Assembly (NCBI RefSeq): GCF_037031225.1
Contig: NZ_JAYEZN010000001.1
Location: 2,418,001-2,482,000, forward strand
DNA from: Halorientalis sp. LT38
GTDB taxonomy: Archaea > Halobacteriota > Halobacteria > Halobacteriales > Haloarculaceae
Direction: 5' to 3'
DNA: 64,000 nt
The translations under genes were made by a program, and so were the position numbers. Each line of letters begins with the position of its first letter. The stretch's first letter is position 1. Of the stretch, positions 24,655 through 33,221 are shown piece by piece. Under the pieces are notes generated by a model. That model worked only from the letters and a program-made list of their open reading frames with translations. It was not told the origin of the DNA and did not search any database.

Positions 24655-25251
24655 ATGACCAGGAAAGGCACTCTATCTGACAGTATCATGCGTCGAACGC
24701 TCCTGAAAGCAGGCACGGTGGGGGCAGGGCTGCTCGCGCTGGGTGGATCCGCGTCCGCGAGCAGTGGCCAGGAGGACGAGAACGGGGGCACACCCGAGGG
24801 GGATTCCGCCGTCGACCAACCCGATGGCTTCGAGATCGAGGTCCTCCAGGGGCACACGCCGTTCCCGGACGAACTGGCGGCGACGTTCTCGCTCTCCTTT
24901 ACCGGCACTGGGGGCGAGGACGAGGGCCCACCGATCGGCGCGCACGCGCACCTCGACGACGATTCGACGATGATCGTCGCCGAGGTGACGTGGGAGCCGG
25001 GTGGCACGTCCGGCTGGCACCGCCACCCCGGGGTGGTTTTCGTCAGCGTGCTCGAAGGCGACGTCGAAGTCACCTGGGAGCGAGACTGCGTCCCCCGGAC
25101 CTACGCGGAAGGCGAGGGGTTCTTCGATCCCGGCGTGATCCACAACGCCGACAATCTGAGCGAGGACGAAGGGGCGCGTGCGTACGCGGTCTTCCTCGGC
25201 ATCCCCGACGGAGAACCGGCGACGATCTGGGTCGAACCGGTGGACTGCTGA
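24655..25251 (+). CDS. Exported cupin-domain protein
   Basis: A 198-residue protein. A twin-arginine-like leader (MRRTLLKAGTVGAGLLALGGSASA at residues 12-35, with RRTLLK) is followed by an acidic linker and a cupin barrel. Metal ligands are likely in GWHRHPG (near 121-127) with a following Glu in SVLEGDVEV, and His in DPGVIHNADN. Such single-domain cupins are often sugar- or oxygen-related, but the function cannot be assigned. ATG at 24655 is preferred; a second Met at residue 12 would start directly at the RR motif. Confidence 0.75.
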   Translation: MTRKGTLSDSIMRRTLLKAGTVGAGLLALGGSASASSGQEDENGGTPEGDSAVDQPDGFEIEVLQGHTPFPDELAATFSLSFTGTGGEDEGPPIGAHAHLDDDSTMIVAEVTWEPGGTSGWHRHPGVVFVSVLEGDVEVTWERDCVPRTYAEGEGFFDPGVIHNADNLSEDEGARAYAVFLGIPDGEPATIWVEPVDC

Positions 25252-25289
25252 CGGTCCCCGCAGTCGAAATCACTCGCCGGTTTCGGCCG

Positions 25290-26297
25290 TTACCCCAGCA
25301 GCCCGCCGCTGGTATCCGTCTCCGAATCCCCGTCGGAACCCTCTAGGAGTCCGCCGTCGGTCGTCGTCTCGTTCTCGATCCCGTCGAGCAGCCCGCCGTC
25401 GGTCGTCTCGCTCTCGTCGGTGCCATCGAGCAGTCCGCCGTCGGACTGGTTACCGACGATCCCGTCGAGTGACTCGTTCTCGCCGTCGGAGCTGTCGCCC
25501 TCGTCGAGGCCGCCGAGGACGTCTTCGAGCGTCTCGTCGTCGGGCGACCAGTCCGTCCGGTTCCCCGGATCGACGGTCTCGTTGAGACGGTCGAGCAGGT
25601 CGCTGGCGTCGAGGTTCGCGTCGAGTGCGGCCTCGCCGGTCAGATTCGCGGCGACGCGGGCACCTGCGAACGCCCGGACGTCGCTTTCGAGCGACGCGGT
25701 CACGGACCGGGAGCGGTCGCCGAGGGCCTCGAACGCGGTCGCGGAGACGCCGTACTCGGCGGCGACGCTCTCGGGGAGGTCTGTCGCGGCGCGCTCGCCG
25801 CGTTCGGCCAGTCGCTCGCTCGCGGCGGCTTCGACCGAGACCGAGGCGGCGACGTAGGCGTACTCGCCGGCGGAGATCGACCGGTTCTCGGCCGCCGCCC
25901 GGATGCGCTCGCGGCGGTCGGAGAGGGCGCCGAGTCGCTCGTCGGTCCGGGCCTCGAGCAGGGAGAGGACCGCAGCGCGTTCGCTGGCGGAGTCGGCGCG
26001 GCCGAGCCTGACGAGTAGCGTCCGCGTGTCGATCTCGGCGGCGATGTCGGCTTGCTGACTCCCGACTGTGCCGGCGAGCCGGCTCCCCGACGTGTGGGTG
26101 ACGTTGGCGGTCGCGCCCTGCGTCCCGCTGGCGTCGTGGTTCGTCGTCGCGGACGCCGCCTGGGCCGACCCGTCGGTCGCGGCGTCGTCGGTCACGGCCG
26201 GGCCCGCATCGGCGAGGTAGCCCGCGGCGGGGATGGCGGCGCCGACGACGAGGCAGGCGACGAGCGCGGCGACGACGGTGGTTCGCATGGGATTCAT
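25290..26297 (-). CDS. Secreted protein with GGLL(D/E)G repeats, unknown function
   Basis: A 335-residue protein with a signal peptide (TTVVAALVACLVVGAAIPAAG) and a helical middle section rich in Ala, Glu and Arg (about 85-240). The C-terminus repeats the motif GGLL(D/E)G four times (SDGGLLDG, TDGGLLDG, TDGGLLEG, SGGLLG) separated by Thr/Glu/Asp spacers. Asn-X-Ser/Thr sites are common, consistent with surface glycosylation. I do not recognise a family. It lies 126 bases downstream of a membrane HTH gene on the same strand, a frequent haloarchaeal pairing. Confidence 0.65.
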   Translation of the reverse strand: MNPMRTTVVAALVACLVVGAAIPAAGYLADAGPAVTDDAATDGSAQAASATTNHDASGTQGATANVTHTSGSRLAGTVGSQQADIAAEIDTRTLLVRLGRADSASERAAVLSLLEARTDERLGALSDRRERIRAAAENRSISAGEYAYVAASVSVEAAASERLAERGERAATDLPESVAAEYGVSATAFEALGDRSRSVTASLESDVRAFAGARVAANLTGEAALDANLDASDLLDRLNETVDPGNRTDWSPDDETLEDVLGGLDEGDSSDGENESLDGIVGNQSDGGLLDGTDESETTDGGLLDGIENETTTDGGLLEGSDGDSETDTSGGLLG

Positions 26298-26423
26298 GAG
26301 AGGGCCCTCGTGGACTTGTATCCGCAGGTCGCGTGCGCCGGTTTGCAGTCGATTCTATCGAGTTCGCGCGGGGACGCGGTCGCTGGCTCGGCGTGCGTCC
26401 GGGTCTCTGGGTGGGTGGGTCGG

Positions 26424-27467
26424 TCAGTCATCGGTCTCCTCCGGTCTTGCAATGACGTTCTCGCGGCCGAGCCGGAACACCTCGATCTCGCCGTCGTCCC
26501 GGAGTCGGCTCACGACTCTGCTGGTCTTCGAGTCGCCCCAGTCGCAGGCGTCGGCCAGTTCCTGCTGTTTCATCCGCCCGCCGCTGTCGTCCAGCGCGGC
26601 CAGCGCGCGTTCCCCGTCGCTGAGGAGTTCGGCCGGGGGTCGATCGTCGTCTCCCGCCGCAGTCTCCGCGGCCGCCGGACCCACGGCGGGTGGTGCGCCG
26701 TCGTCCGTCGAGCGGCGACGGACGTACAGCACGCCGCTGGCGCCGAGGCCGGCCAGCAGCAGACCGACGAGTCCGACCGCGAGCCACGGGGACCCGCCCG
26801 CGCCGGCGGGATCGGGATCGGGATCGGTGCTCTCCTCGGCCACGACGCGTGGTTCCGTCGCGGCGAATCCCAGCTCCCCGTCCCAAGCGACCCGATCGCT
26901 GCGCCGGTCGTCCGGTTCCGGGGTGACGCTCGTCGCCTCGTAGCCGTCGGGCCAGGTAACGGTGAGCCGCGTGTCGGGGCCGAGGTAGAACCCGCCGATG
27001 GCGTCGCCGATCCGGAGCGTCGAACCGTCCGTGCCGGCGAAGGCCGACCAGCCGAAGCTGTAGGTAACGATGCCGGTCGGCTGGGCCAGTCGCTGTCGCC
27101 GGACCGTCACGGTGACGTTCGAGAGCGCCATCTCGCGGCCGGTCTCGTTCTCGGCGGCCCGGACTGTCGGTCGGAGGTCCGCGCCGAAGTCGTCGGTGTA
27201 GGTCGAGCGGTTCTCCTCGACGTCCTGTCGGTAGGAGGCGAAGGCCTCCTCCTCGCCCGCCTCGGTCAGGTAGTACTGGTACTGGATCTCCCACGTGGCG
27301 TCACCGTCGGCGGCGGTATCGACCCGGATGAGCGTGCTGTCGGCCGACAGCGACTCGTTGTCCGTGCCCGCGGTCTGGGCCTTGGTCGCCGTCGCCGAAC
27401 CGACGCCGAGCAGGCAGGCGGCGACGAGGATCGCGCTCGCAAGCAGCCACCGGGAAACTCGTCTCAT
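26424..27467 (-). CDS. Membrane-bound winged-helix regulator (DUF7345/DUF7343-like)
   Basis: A 347-residue protein. A signal peptide (WLLASAILVAACLLGVGSATA) leads to an extracellular beta domain (about 35-205, with YQYYLTEAGEEEAF and WPDGYEATSVTPEP), one membrane helix (WLAVGLVGLLLAGLGASGVLYV, about 225-246) and a cytoplasmic winged helix at the C-terminus (MKQQELADACDWGDSKTSRVVSRLRDDGEIEVFRLGRENVI). This layout is typical of haloarchaeal one-component membrane regulators annotated as DUF7345 and DUF7343. It could sense an external cue and regulate nearby surface genes. ATG at 27467 is used. Confidence 0.75.
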   Translation of the reverse strand: MRRVSRWLLASAILVAACLLGVGSATATKAQTAGTDNESLSADSTLIRVDTAADGDATWEIQYQYYLTEAGEEEAFASYRQDVEENRSTYTDDFGADLRPTVRAAENETGREMALSNVTVTVRRQRLAQPTGIVTYSFGWSAFAGTDGSTLRIGDAIGGFYLGPDTRLTVTWPDGYEATSVTPEPDDRRSDRVAWDGELGFAATEPRVVAEESTDPDPDPAGAGGSPWLAVGLVGLLLAGLGASGVLYVRRRSTDDGAPPAVGPAAAETAAGDDDRPPAELLSDGERALAALDDSGGRMKQQELADACDWGDSKTSRVVSRLRDDGEIEVFRLGRENVIARPEETDD

Positions 27468-27696
27468 TCCGTCTGTAACGTGATAGATCGGGTATCGGTA
27501 TTCTATCTTCGGTTGTGAAACGTGGCGCGGAAACGCCCAGCAGCGAAGCGTCAGCGGGGGAATCGGACGTCATGGGGTGGGAGTGTGGGGGATTGGGGTC
27601 TGGGGGTTCGGGTGGGGGAGTGTGGGGGTGTTGGGAGCGTTGGGGGTGTGGGGAGGGGCAGATGGGTGGATCCCGCGCTCGACCTGAGGGAGTCGA
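27468..27696. other. G-rich tract in an intergenic region
   Basis: From 27571 to 27667 the plus strand has about 13 runs of three to five G separated by one to seven bases (for example ggggtggg, gtgggggattgggg). It lies just downstream of the acidic secreted protein gene, whose transcript would be correspondingly C-rich. No ORF is convincing. Confidence 0.7.
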
Positions 27697-28482
27697 TTAC
27701 TCCGCGAGCTCGGACTGGAGATCGTCGACCTCCTCACTCAGCTCCTCGTTTGCGTCGCTCAGCTCCTCGCTGGTCTCGTCGTCTACCGTCTCGAGCGCGT
27801 CGCTCGCGTCCTCGCGTGCGTCGTCGAGTTCGCCACTGGCCTCGCCGCTGACCTCGGCGTCGACGCTGACGTCAGCGCTGGCCTCGGCGTCGGCACGGGT
27901 TTCGCCGTCGGCCTCGGAATCGTTCTCGTCGGCCTCCGCGTCGTTCTCGCTGGAGTCTGCGTCGTTCTCGCTGGAGTCTGCGTCGCTCGACGCGTCAGCG
28001 CCGGTCTCGACGCCGAGGGCGCCGAGCAGCTTCGCGACGAAGTCGGGCTTGCCGTCGCCGTCCTTCTGGGACGCGTTGGCGTCGGCCTCGCTCTCGGCGT
28101 CGGCCTCGGCGTCAGCGTCGCCCTGGAACGGCAGGTCGATCACGACGCCGAAGGGCAGGGTGACCTCGCCGTCACCCGACACGTCGGCGGAGCCGTTCGC
28201 GGCGGCCTCGCCGCGGTCCGCGCGGGCGTCACCGTCGGCCGCAGCGTTCGCCGACGCGTCGGCGCTCACCGAGGCGTCGCCGTCAGCGGAGCCGTTCGCG
28301 CTCCCCGCGACCGACGCGGTGACCGCGACGTCGGCCCCGGCCTGGGCCTCGGCGTCGCCGGCCGTCTCGTTCTCCATACTGTGCGTCGCGTCCGTGTTCG
28401 CGGCCGCCGCCACGGGCACCGTCGCGGTGAGGACCACCGCGAGCGCCAGCAGCAGCGAACCGATGCGGGTGTTCAGGCGCAT
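27697..28482 (-). CDS. Secreted, highly acidic low-complexity protein
   Basis: A 261-residue protein. The signal peptide (IGSLLLALAVVLTATVPVAAAA) follows the ATG at 28482. The mature chain is almost entirely Ala, Asp, Glu, Ser and Gly, with tandem SSENDADSSENDA units and a final Glu/Asp/Leu helix (DDETSEELSDANEELSEEV). One short less biased patch, EVTLPFGVVIDLPFQGD, may be the only folded core. No family is recognised; a surface or matrix role is inferred from the leader. A clear TATA box (28509-28517) sits about 30 bases before the ATG, indicating a leaderless mRNA. Confidence 0.65.
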   Translation of the reverse strand: MRLNTRIGSLLLALAVVLTATVPVAAAANTDATHSMENETAGDAEAQAGADVAVTASVAGSANGSADGDASVSADASANAAADGDARADRGEAAANGSADVSGDGEVTLPFGVVIDLPFQGDADAEADAESEADANASQKDGDGKPDFVAKLLGALGVETGADASSDADSSENDADSSENDAEADENDSEADGETRADAEASADVSVDAEVSGEASGELDDAREDASDALETVDDETSEELSDANEELSEEVDDLQSELAE

Positions 28483-28508
28483 TGCATCCCTCGCTTGAGC
28501 CGGGAGGT

Positions 28509-28517
28509 GTATATAAA
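28509..28517 (-). promoter_or_regulatory. TATA box of the acidic secreted protein gene
   Basis: On the minus strand this reads ctttatatac, 27-35 bases before the ATG at 28482. It is a near-consensus haloarchaeal TATA box for a leaderless transcript. Confidence 0.7.
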
Positions 28518-28594
28518 GGGATGGCGCTGGCGCCGGTTTGGCCACGTTGGCAGCCGATTGCAGCGATTCCGAGACCGTTCACGTCACGCGGTTT

Positions 28595-28648
28595 CGTTCA
28601 ACGACACCGAACGACGCCGTTGAACGGTCGAAAGGTATAAATAGGGTG
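28595..28648. promoter_or_regulatory. Inverted repeat next to a strong TATA-like element
   Basis: cgttcaacg (28595-28603) and cgttgaacg (28618-28626) form a 9-bp inverted repeat; ggtataaatagg follows at 28634-28645. The TATA does not lead to a recognised plus-strand gene, since the uspA 3' end starts at 28649 on the other strand. Confidence 0.4.
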
Positions 28649-29071
28649 TCAGTCGTCGCCGGTCGCGACGAAGACCGGTCGGTCGGCGTCGAGCAGGACG
28701 GCCTGCGTGACGCTCCCGAAGAGGGCCTTCCCGACGGGCGAGCGTTTTCGGCCGTGGACCGCGATGGCGTCGACGTCGAGGTCCCTTGCCGTCTCCAGGA
28801 TGACGGTCGCCGGGTCGCCGTGTTCGTGGCGGATCCGCGCGGTGATGCCGGCAGCCTCCAGGGCGTCGACGGCCTCGGTGACGCCGTCGGGCACGCGTTC
28901 TTCTTCGTAGAGGTCCTCGGAGGAGACCGACTGCCCCTCGTCGTGGACCTCGAACTCCTCGAAGACGTTCAGGACGGTGACTTCGACGTCTTCGGCGCCC
29001 GACGGGAGATCGGTGATCGTCTCGACGAGCGCCGACGGATGGTCCTCGGTCGCGAGTAACACGTGATACAT
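28649..29071 (-). CDS. Universal stress protein family (UspA)
   Basis: A 140-residue UspA domain. It has MYHVLLATEDHPSALVETI at the first strand, a mid VDAIAVHGRKRSPVGKALFGSV segment carrying the ATP-binding signature (GRKRSPVGKALFGS, near G-2x-G-9x-G(S)), and VLLDADRPVFVATG as the closing strand. It is likely an ATP-binding stress protein that dimerises in the cytoplasm. ATG at 29071 directly precedes the first strand. It is divergent from truA, with 106 bases between them. Confidence 0.85.
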   Translation of the reverse strand: MYHVLLATEDHPSALVETITDLPSGAEDVEVTVLNVFEEFEVHDEGQSVSSEDLYEEERVPDGVTEAVDALEAAGITARIRHEHGDPATVILETARDLDVDAIAVHGRKRSPVGKALFGSVTQAVLLDADRPVFVATGDD

Positions 29072-29177
29072 AGCTACTCGTTAGAGCGGCCGGTACTTAG
29101 TTCGGCGGACCAGCGCAGTCCGGAGCCGCCGGCATCGCGTCGAAACCCTCATCGCCCTCGCAGGTCACGCTGGACCC

Positions 29178-30005
29178 ATGCGCGCCTACCGGATCGCCTA
29201 CGACGGGCGGCCGTTCCACGGCTTCCAGCGCCAGCCCGACGTGGCGACCGTCGAGGACATTATTCTGTCTGCGCTCCGGGACCTCGACGTGCTGGGAACC
29301 GACGCCGACACGCCGCCGGGGTACGCGGCCGCCGGGCGGACCGACGCCGGCGTCTCCGCGGTCGCCCAGACCGTCGCCTTCGACGCGCCCGACTGGCTCT
29401 CCCCGGCGGCGTTCAACGGCGAACTCCCGGCCGGGGTGCGAGCCTGGGCGGTCGCCGACGCGCCCGCCGACTTTCACGCGACCCACGACGCCACCCGTCG
29501 CGAGTACGTCTACCACCTCCACGCGCCGCCGGCGACCGTCGACGACGACCGCGCGAGGGACGCCCTCGACGCGCTCTCCGGCGAGCACGACTTCCACAAC
29601 CTGACGCCCGACGAGACCGGGACGGTGCGGGACCTCGACGGCTCGATACGACGTGACGGCGACTTCCTGATCGTCCGGGTCGGCGCCGGGGGGTTCGCCC
29701 GTCAGCTGGTGCGCCGGCTCGTCTCGCTCGTCGCGGCCGTCGGTCGGGACGAACGCGATCCGGGCGCCGTCGATCGGGTCCTGGCACCAGAGCCGTTGCC
29801 GGGTCCCGCCGGCGTGTCGCCCGCGCCGGCCGAACCGCTGGTGCTCGCGGCCGTGTCCTACCCGGACCTGGATTTCGAGCGCGATCCCGACGCGGCGGCG
29901 AGCGCGCGGGCGGTGTTCCGCGAGCGCCGGGTCAGGCACGCGACGCGGGAGCGGGTGGCCGTCGATCTCGCGGCAGGGGTCGAGGGGGCCCCGGACGACG
30001 CGTAA
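29178..30005 (+). CDS. truA: tRNA pseudouridine(38-40) synthase
   Basis: A 275-residue TruA. The catalytic motif AAGRTDAGVSA (51-61) has nucleophile Asp56. FHGFQRQP near the N-terminus, the RREYVYHL strand and the KII-type motif region FLIVRVGAGGFARQLVRRLVSLV are also conserved. It isomerises uridines 38-40 in the tRNA anticodon arm. ATG at 29178 precedes RIAYDG. The gene ends 32 bases before pepF on the same strand. Confidence 0.93.
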   Translation: MRAYRIAYDGRPFHGFQRQPDVATVEDIILSALRDLDVLGTDADTPPGYAAAGRTDAGVSAVAQTVAFDAPDWLSPAAFNGELPAGVRAWAVADAPADFHATHDATRREYVYHLHAPPATVDDDRARDALDALSGEHDFHNLTPDETGTVRDLDGSIRRDGDFLIVRVGAGGFARQLVRRLVSLVAAVGRDERDPGAVDRVLAPEPLPGPAGVSPAPAEPLVLAAVSYPDLDFERDPDAAASARAVFRERRVRHATRERVAVDLAAGVEGAPDDA

Positions 30006-30037
30006 AGGCTTACCGCGCCCCCTTCCTACGCCACCGC

Positions 30038-31828
30038 ATGAGTTCGGTTCCCGAGCGCAGCGACATCGACGAGCAGTACAAGTGGGACCTCGAAGCCCTC
30101 TACGCCGACGACGAGGCGTGGGAGGACGCCTTCGAGTCCGTCCAGGAACGGCTGTCCGACCTGGAGGCCTACGAGGGCCGGGTGACCGAGGACGCCGGGA
30201 CGCTGCTCGACGTGCTGGAACTGCGCGAGGAGATCATGCGGAGCGTGTCGAACGTGACCTCCTACGCGCGGATGCGCCGCGACGAGGACACGACGGATAG
30301 CCACTACCAGGCGCTGCTCGCGCGGTCGCAGTCGCTGTCCTCGGAGGCCCAGAGCGCCGCCTCCTTTATCGAGCCCGAACTGCAGGCACTGGACCGCGAC
30401 GACGTCGACGAGATGGTCGACGCCGAACCGGACCTCGAGACCTACGAGCACTACTTCGACGACGTCCTGCGGATGAAAGACCACACCCGCTCGGCCGAGA
30501 TCGAGAACCTGCTGGCCGAACTGGGCGAGGTCACCGGCGCGGCCGGCGAGGTGTACAACACGCTCGCCAACGCCGACATGGAGTTCCCGGCCGTCGAAGA
30601 TCCGGAGGGCGAGACCCGGCGGATCACGCTCAACAACTTCACCACCCTCCAGAAGAATCCGGACCGGGCGTTCCGCCGGGAGGTCTACGAGCAGTTCTAC
30701 GACGAGTGGGCGACGGTCCGCAACGCGGTCGGAGCGGCCTACAAGAACAGCGTCAAGACGGACGGGAAACTGGCCCGGGCGCGCAATTACGACACCGCAC
30801 GCGAGGCCGCGCTGGACGGTCCGAACGTCCCCGTCGAGGTGTACGACAACCTGGTCGACACCGTTCGATCGAACCTCGACCAGCTCCATCGCCACGCCGA
30901 CCTCAAGCGCGAGTCGATCGGGGCGGACGAGTTGCGGATGTGGGACCTCTACGTCCCGATGGTCGAGGGCGAGAGCCCCGAGGTCACCTATGAGGAGGCC
31001 CGCGAGTACGTCACCGAGGCCGTCGCGCCGCTGGGCGAAGAGTACCAGTCGCGGCTCGCGGAGGGTCTGGAGTCGCGCTGGGTGGACGTCTACGAGACCG
31101 ACGGGAAGCAGTCGGGCGCCTACAGCGGCGGGACCTACGACTCCCAGCCGTACATCCTCATGAACTACCAGGACGACGTCTCCTCGATGTACACGCTGGC
31201 CCACGAACTCGGCCACTCGCTGCACTCACAGCTGACGAGCGAGGAACAGCCCTACGTCTACTCGGGCTACGAGATCTTCGTCGCCGAGGTGGCCTCGACG
31301 GTCAACGAGACGCTGCTCACCCACCACCTGCTCGACACCGTCGACGACGAACGGCTGCGCCGGCACGTCCTCAACGAGTACCTCGAGCGGTTCCGGTCGA
31401 CGCTCTACCGCCAGACCATGTTCGCCGAGTTCGAACACCGCGCGCACGAGCTCTCGGAGGCCGGCGAGGCGCTCACGCCGGACCGCCTGGACGAACTCTA
31501 TCGCGACCTGAAGGGCGACTACTACGCACCCGCCGAACTCGACGACCGGATCGAACGCGAGTGGATGCGCATCCCGCACTTCTACCGGGCCTTCTACGTC
31601 TACCAGTACGCGACGGGCATCAGTGCGGCCGTGGCGCTGGTCGATGAGATCCTCGAAAACGGCGATACGGCCGCCGAGCAGTACGTCGACTTCCTGCGCC
31701 GGGGCTCCCGTGAATATCCCCTCGAACTGCTCCGGGGGGCCGGCGTCGACATGGCCTCGCCGGAGCCGGTGGAGTCCGCACTCTCCGTCTACGGCGACTA
31801 CCTCGACGAGTTCGCCGAGCTGTCCTGA
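30038..31828 (+). CDS. pepF: Oligoendopeptidase F (M3B family)
   Basis: A 596-residue M3 metallopeptidase. The zinc motif HELGHSLH lies at 389-396 (HExxH), with the distal Glu in [13 protein letters not shown] (GxxxxEvaSt type). The N-terminal lobe ([19 protein letters not shown]) and C-terminal [17 protein letters not shown] are characteristic of PepF. It is a cytoplasmic oligopeptidase degrading short peptides, possibly downstream of the proteasome, whose ATPase gene follows 91 bases later. ATG at 30038 is used. Confidence 0.93.
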   Translation: MSSVPERSDIDEQYKWDLEALYADDEAWEDAFESVQERLSDLEAYEGRVTEDAGTLLDVLELREEIMRSVSNVTSYARMRRDEDTTDSHYQALLARSQSLSSEAQSAASFIEPELQALDRDDVDEMVDAEPDLETYEHYFDDVLRMKDHTRSAEIENLLAELGEVTGAAGEVYNTLANADMEFPAVEDPEGETRRITLNNFTTLQKNPDRAFRREVYEQFYDEWATVRNAVGAAYKNSVKTDGKLARARNYDTAREAALDGPNVPVEVYDNLVDTVRSNLDQLHRHADLKRESIGADELRMWDLYVPMVEGESPEVTYEEAREYVTEAVAPLGEEYQSRLAEGLESRWVDVYETDGKQSGAYSGGTYDSQPYILMNYQDDVSSMYTLAHELGHSLHSQLTSEEQPYVYSGYEIFVAEVASTVNETLLTHHLLDTVDDERLRRHVLNEYLERFRSTLYRQTMFAEFEHRAHELSEAGEALTPDRLDELYRDLKGDYYAPAELDDRIEREWMRIPHFYRAFYVYQYATGISAAVALVDEILENGDTAAEQYVDFLRRGSREYPLELLRGAGVDMASPEPVESALSVYGDYLDEFAELS

Positions 31829-31885
31829 GACGGGGCGAGCGGGCCGATCGCGGCGATCCGTCGGGGATGGCCGCGACCCAAAGGC

Positions 31886-31895
31886 CCTTTTACGA
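31886..31895 (+). promoter_or_regulatory. TATA-like box of pan
   Basis: ccttttacga lies 25-34 bases before the pan ATG at 31920, right for a leaderless haloarchaeal transcript. Confidence 0.55.
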
Positions 31896-31919
31896 GCACC
31901 CGTTAGCACCGACACTCAG

Positions 31920-33140
31920 ATGTCCCGGAGTCCGTCGCTTCCGGACCGGCCGCGACTCGATCTCGATCCGGAGATGTCTCCGGACGAGCGGCTGGATGCG
32001 TTACGGGAGCACTTTATCAAGCTGGAACAGGTCAACGAGGAGCTGACGAGTCAACTCGACGCGGCCCAGGAGCGCCGGGAGGACCTCAGCGGCGAGGTCG
32101 ACCGCCTCGAACGGGAAAACGAGACGCTCAAGACCTCCTCGCTGTACATCGCCACCGCCGAAGAAGTCACCGACGAGGGCGTCGTCGTCAAACAGCACGG
32201 CAACAACCAGGAGGTCCTCACCGAGGTGTCGCCCAACCTCCGCGAGGAACTGGAGGCCGGCGACCGGGTCGCCATCAACGACTCCTTCGCCGTCCAGACG
32301 CTGCTCGACGCCGAGACCGACGCCCGGGCGCAGGCGATGCAGGTCGACCACAGCCCCGACGTCACCTACGCCGACATCGGCGGGCTCGAAGAGCAGATCC
32401 GCGAGGTCCGCGAGGCCGTCGAGGAACCGCTGATCAACGCCGAACAGTTCCGCGAGGTCGGCATCGATCCGCCCAGCGGCGTGCTCCTGCACGGCCCGCC
32501 CGGCACGGGGAAGACGATGCTCGCCAAAGCGGTCGCCAACGAGACCGACGCCACCTTCATCAAGATGGCCGGCTCCGAACTCGTCCGGAAGTTCATCGGC
32601 GAGGGCGCACGGCTGGTCCGGGACCTGTTCGAACTCGCCTCCGAGCGCGAACCGGCCATCATCTTCATCGACGAGATCGACGCCATCGCTGCCAAGCGGA
32701 CCGAATCGAAGACCTCCGGCGACGCCGAGGTCCAGCGGACGATGATGCAGTTGCTCTCGGAGATGGACGGCTTCGAGGACCGCGGCGAGATCCGCATCAT
32801 CGCCGCGACGAACCGCTTCGACATGCTCGACCGCGCCATCCTCCGCCCAGGCCGGTTCGACCGCCTCATCGAGGTGCCCGAACCGGACGCCGAGGGTCGC
32901 GAGCGCATCCTCGAGATTCACACGAAGGACCTCAACCTCGCGGCGGACCTGGACCTGGCCGCCATCGCCGCCGAGACCGACGGGTTCAGCGGCGCCGAAC
33001 TGGCCAGCCTCACGACCGAGGCCGGGATGTTCGCCATCCGCGACGGCCGCACCGAGGTCCGGATGGCCGACTTCGAGGAGGCCCGCGAGAAGGTCACCGA
33101 CGCGGACGGATCCGAGACGGGCCCCATCGCCTTCTACTGA
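31920..33140 (+). CDS. pan: Proteasome-activating nucleotidase (PAN)
   Basis: A 406-residue AAA+ ATPase that unfolds substrates for the 20S proteasome. It has an N-terminal coiled coil (about 20-80), an OB-like domain ([11 protein letters not shown] to DRVAINDSF), Walker A GPPGTGKT near 192, the pore loop [10 protein letters not shown], Walker B IIFIDEID near 246 and the second region ATNRFDMLD. The C-terminus ends PIAFY, so the aromatic pair is shifted relative to the canonical hydrophobic-Tyr-X tail. Haloarchaea often carry two PAN paralogues; which one this is cannot be told. ATG at 31920 is supported by the upstream TATA box. Confidence 0.93.
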   Translation: MSRSPSLPDRPRLDLDPEMSPDERLDALREHFIKLEQVNEELTSQLDAAQERREDLSGEVDRLERENETLKTSSLYIATAEEVTDEGVVVKQHGNNQEVLTEVSPNLREELEAGDRVAINDSFAVQTLLDAETDARAQAMQVDHSPDVTYADIGGLEEQIREVREAVEEPLINAEQFREVGIDPPSGVLLHGPPGTGKTMLAKAVANETDATFIKMAGSELVRKFIGEGARLVRDLFELASEREPAIIFIDEIDAIAAKRTESKTSGDAEVQRTMMQLLSEMDGFEDRGEIRIIAATNRFDMLDRAILRPGRFDRLIEVPEPDAEGRERILEIHTKDLNLAADLDLAAIAAETDGFSGAELASLTTEAGMFAIRDGRTEVRMADFEEAREKVTDADGSETGPIAFY

Positions 33141-33221
33141 GGGTCGCGGGCGGTTTCTTCCGGGATCTGCGACGTGGTATCGCCCAGCAGCCTTTTGCCC
33201 GCGCGGGAACTGGACTAAACG

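Noticed and set aside
27515-28498. A 327-codon Ser/Ala-rich frame antisense to the acidic secreted protein
   Set aside because: Its composition is the expected mirror of Asp/Glu/Ala codons on the other strand, and the minus-strand gene has a signal peptide and TATA box.
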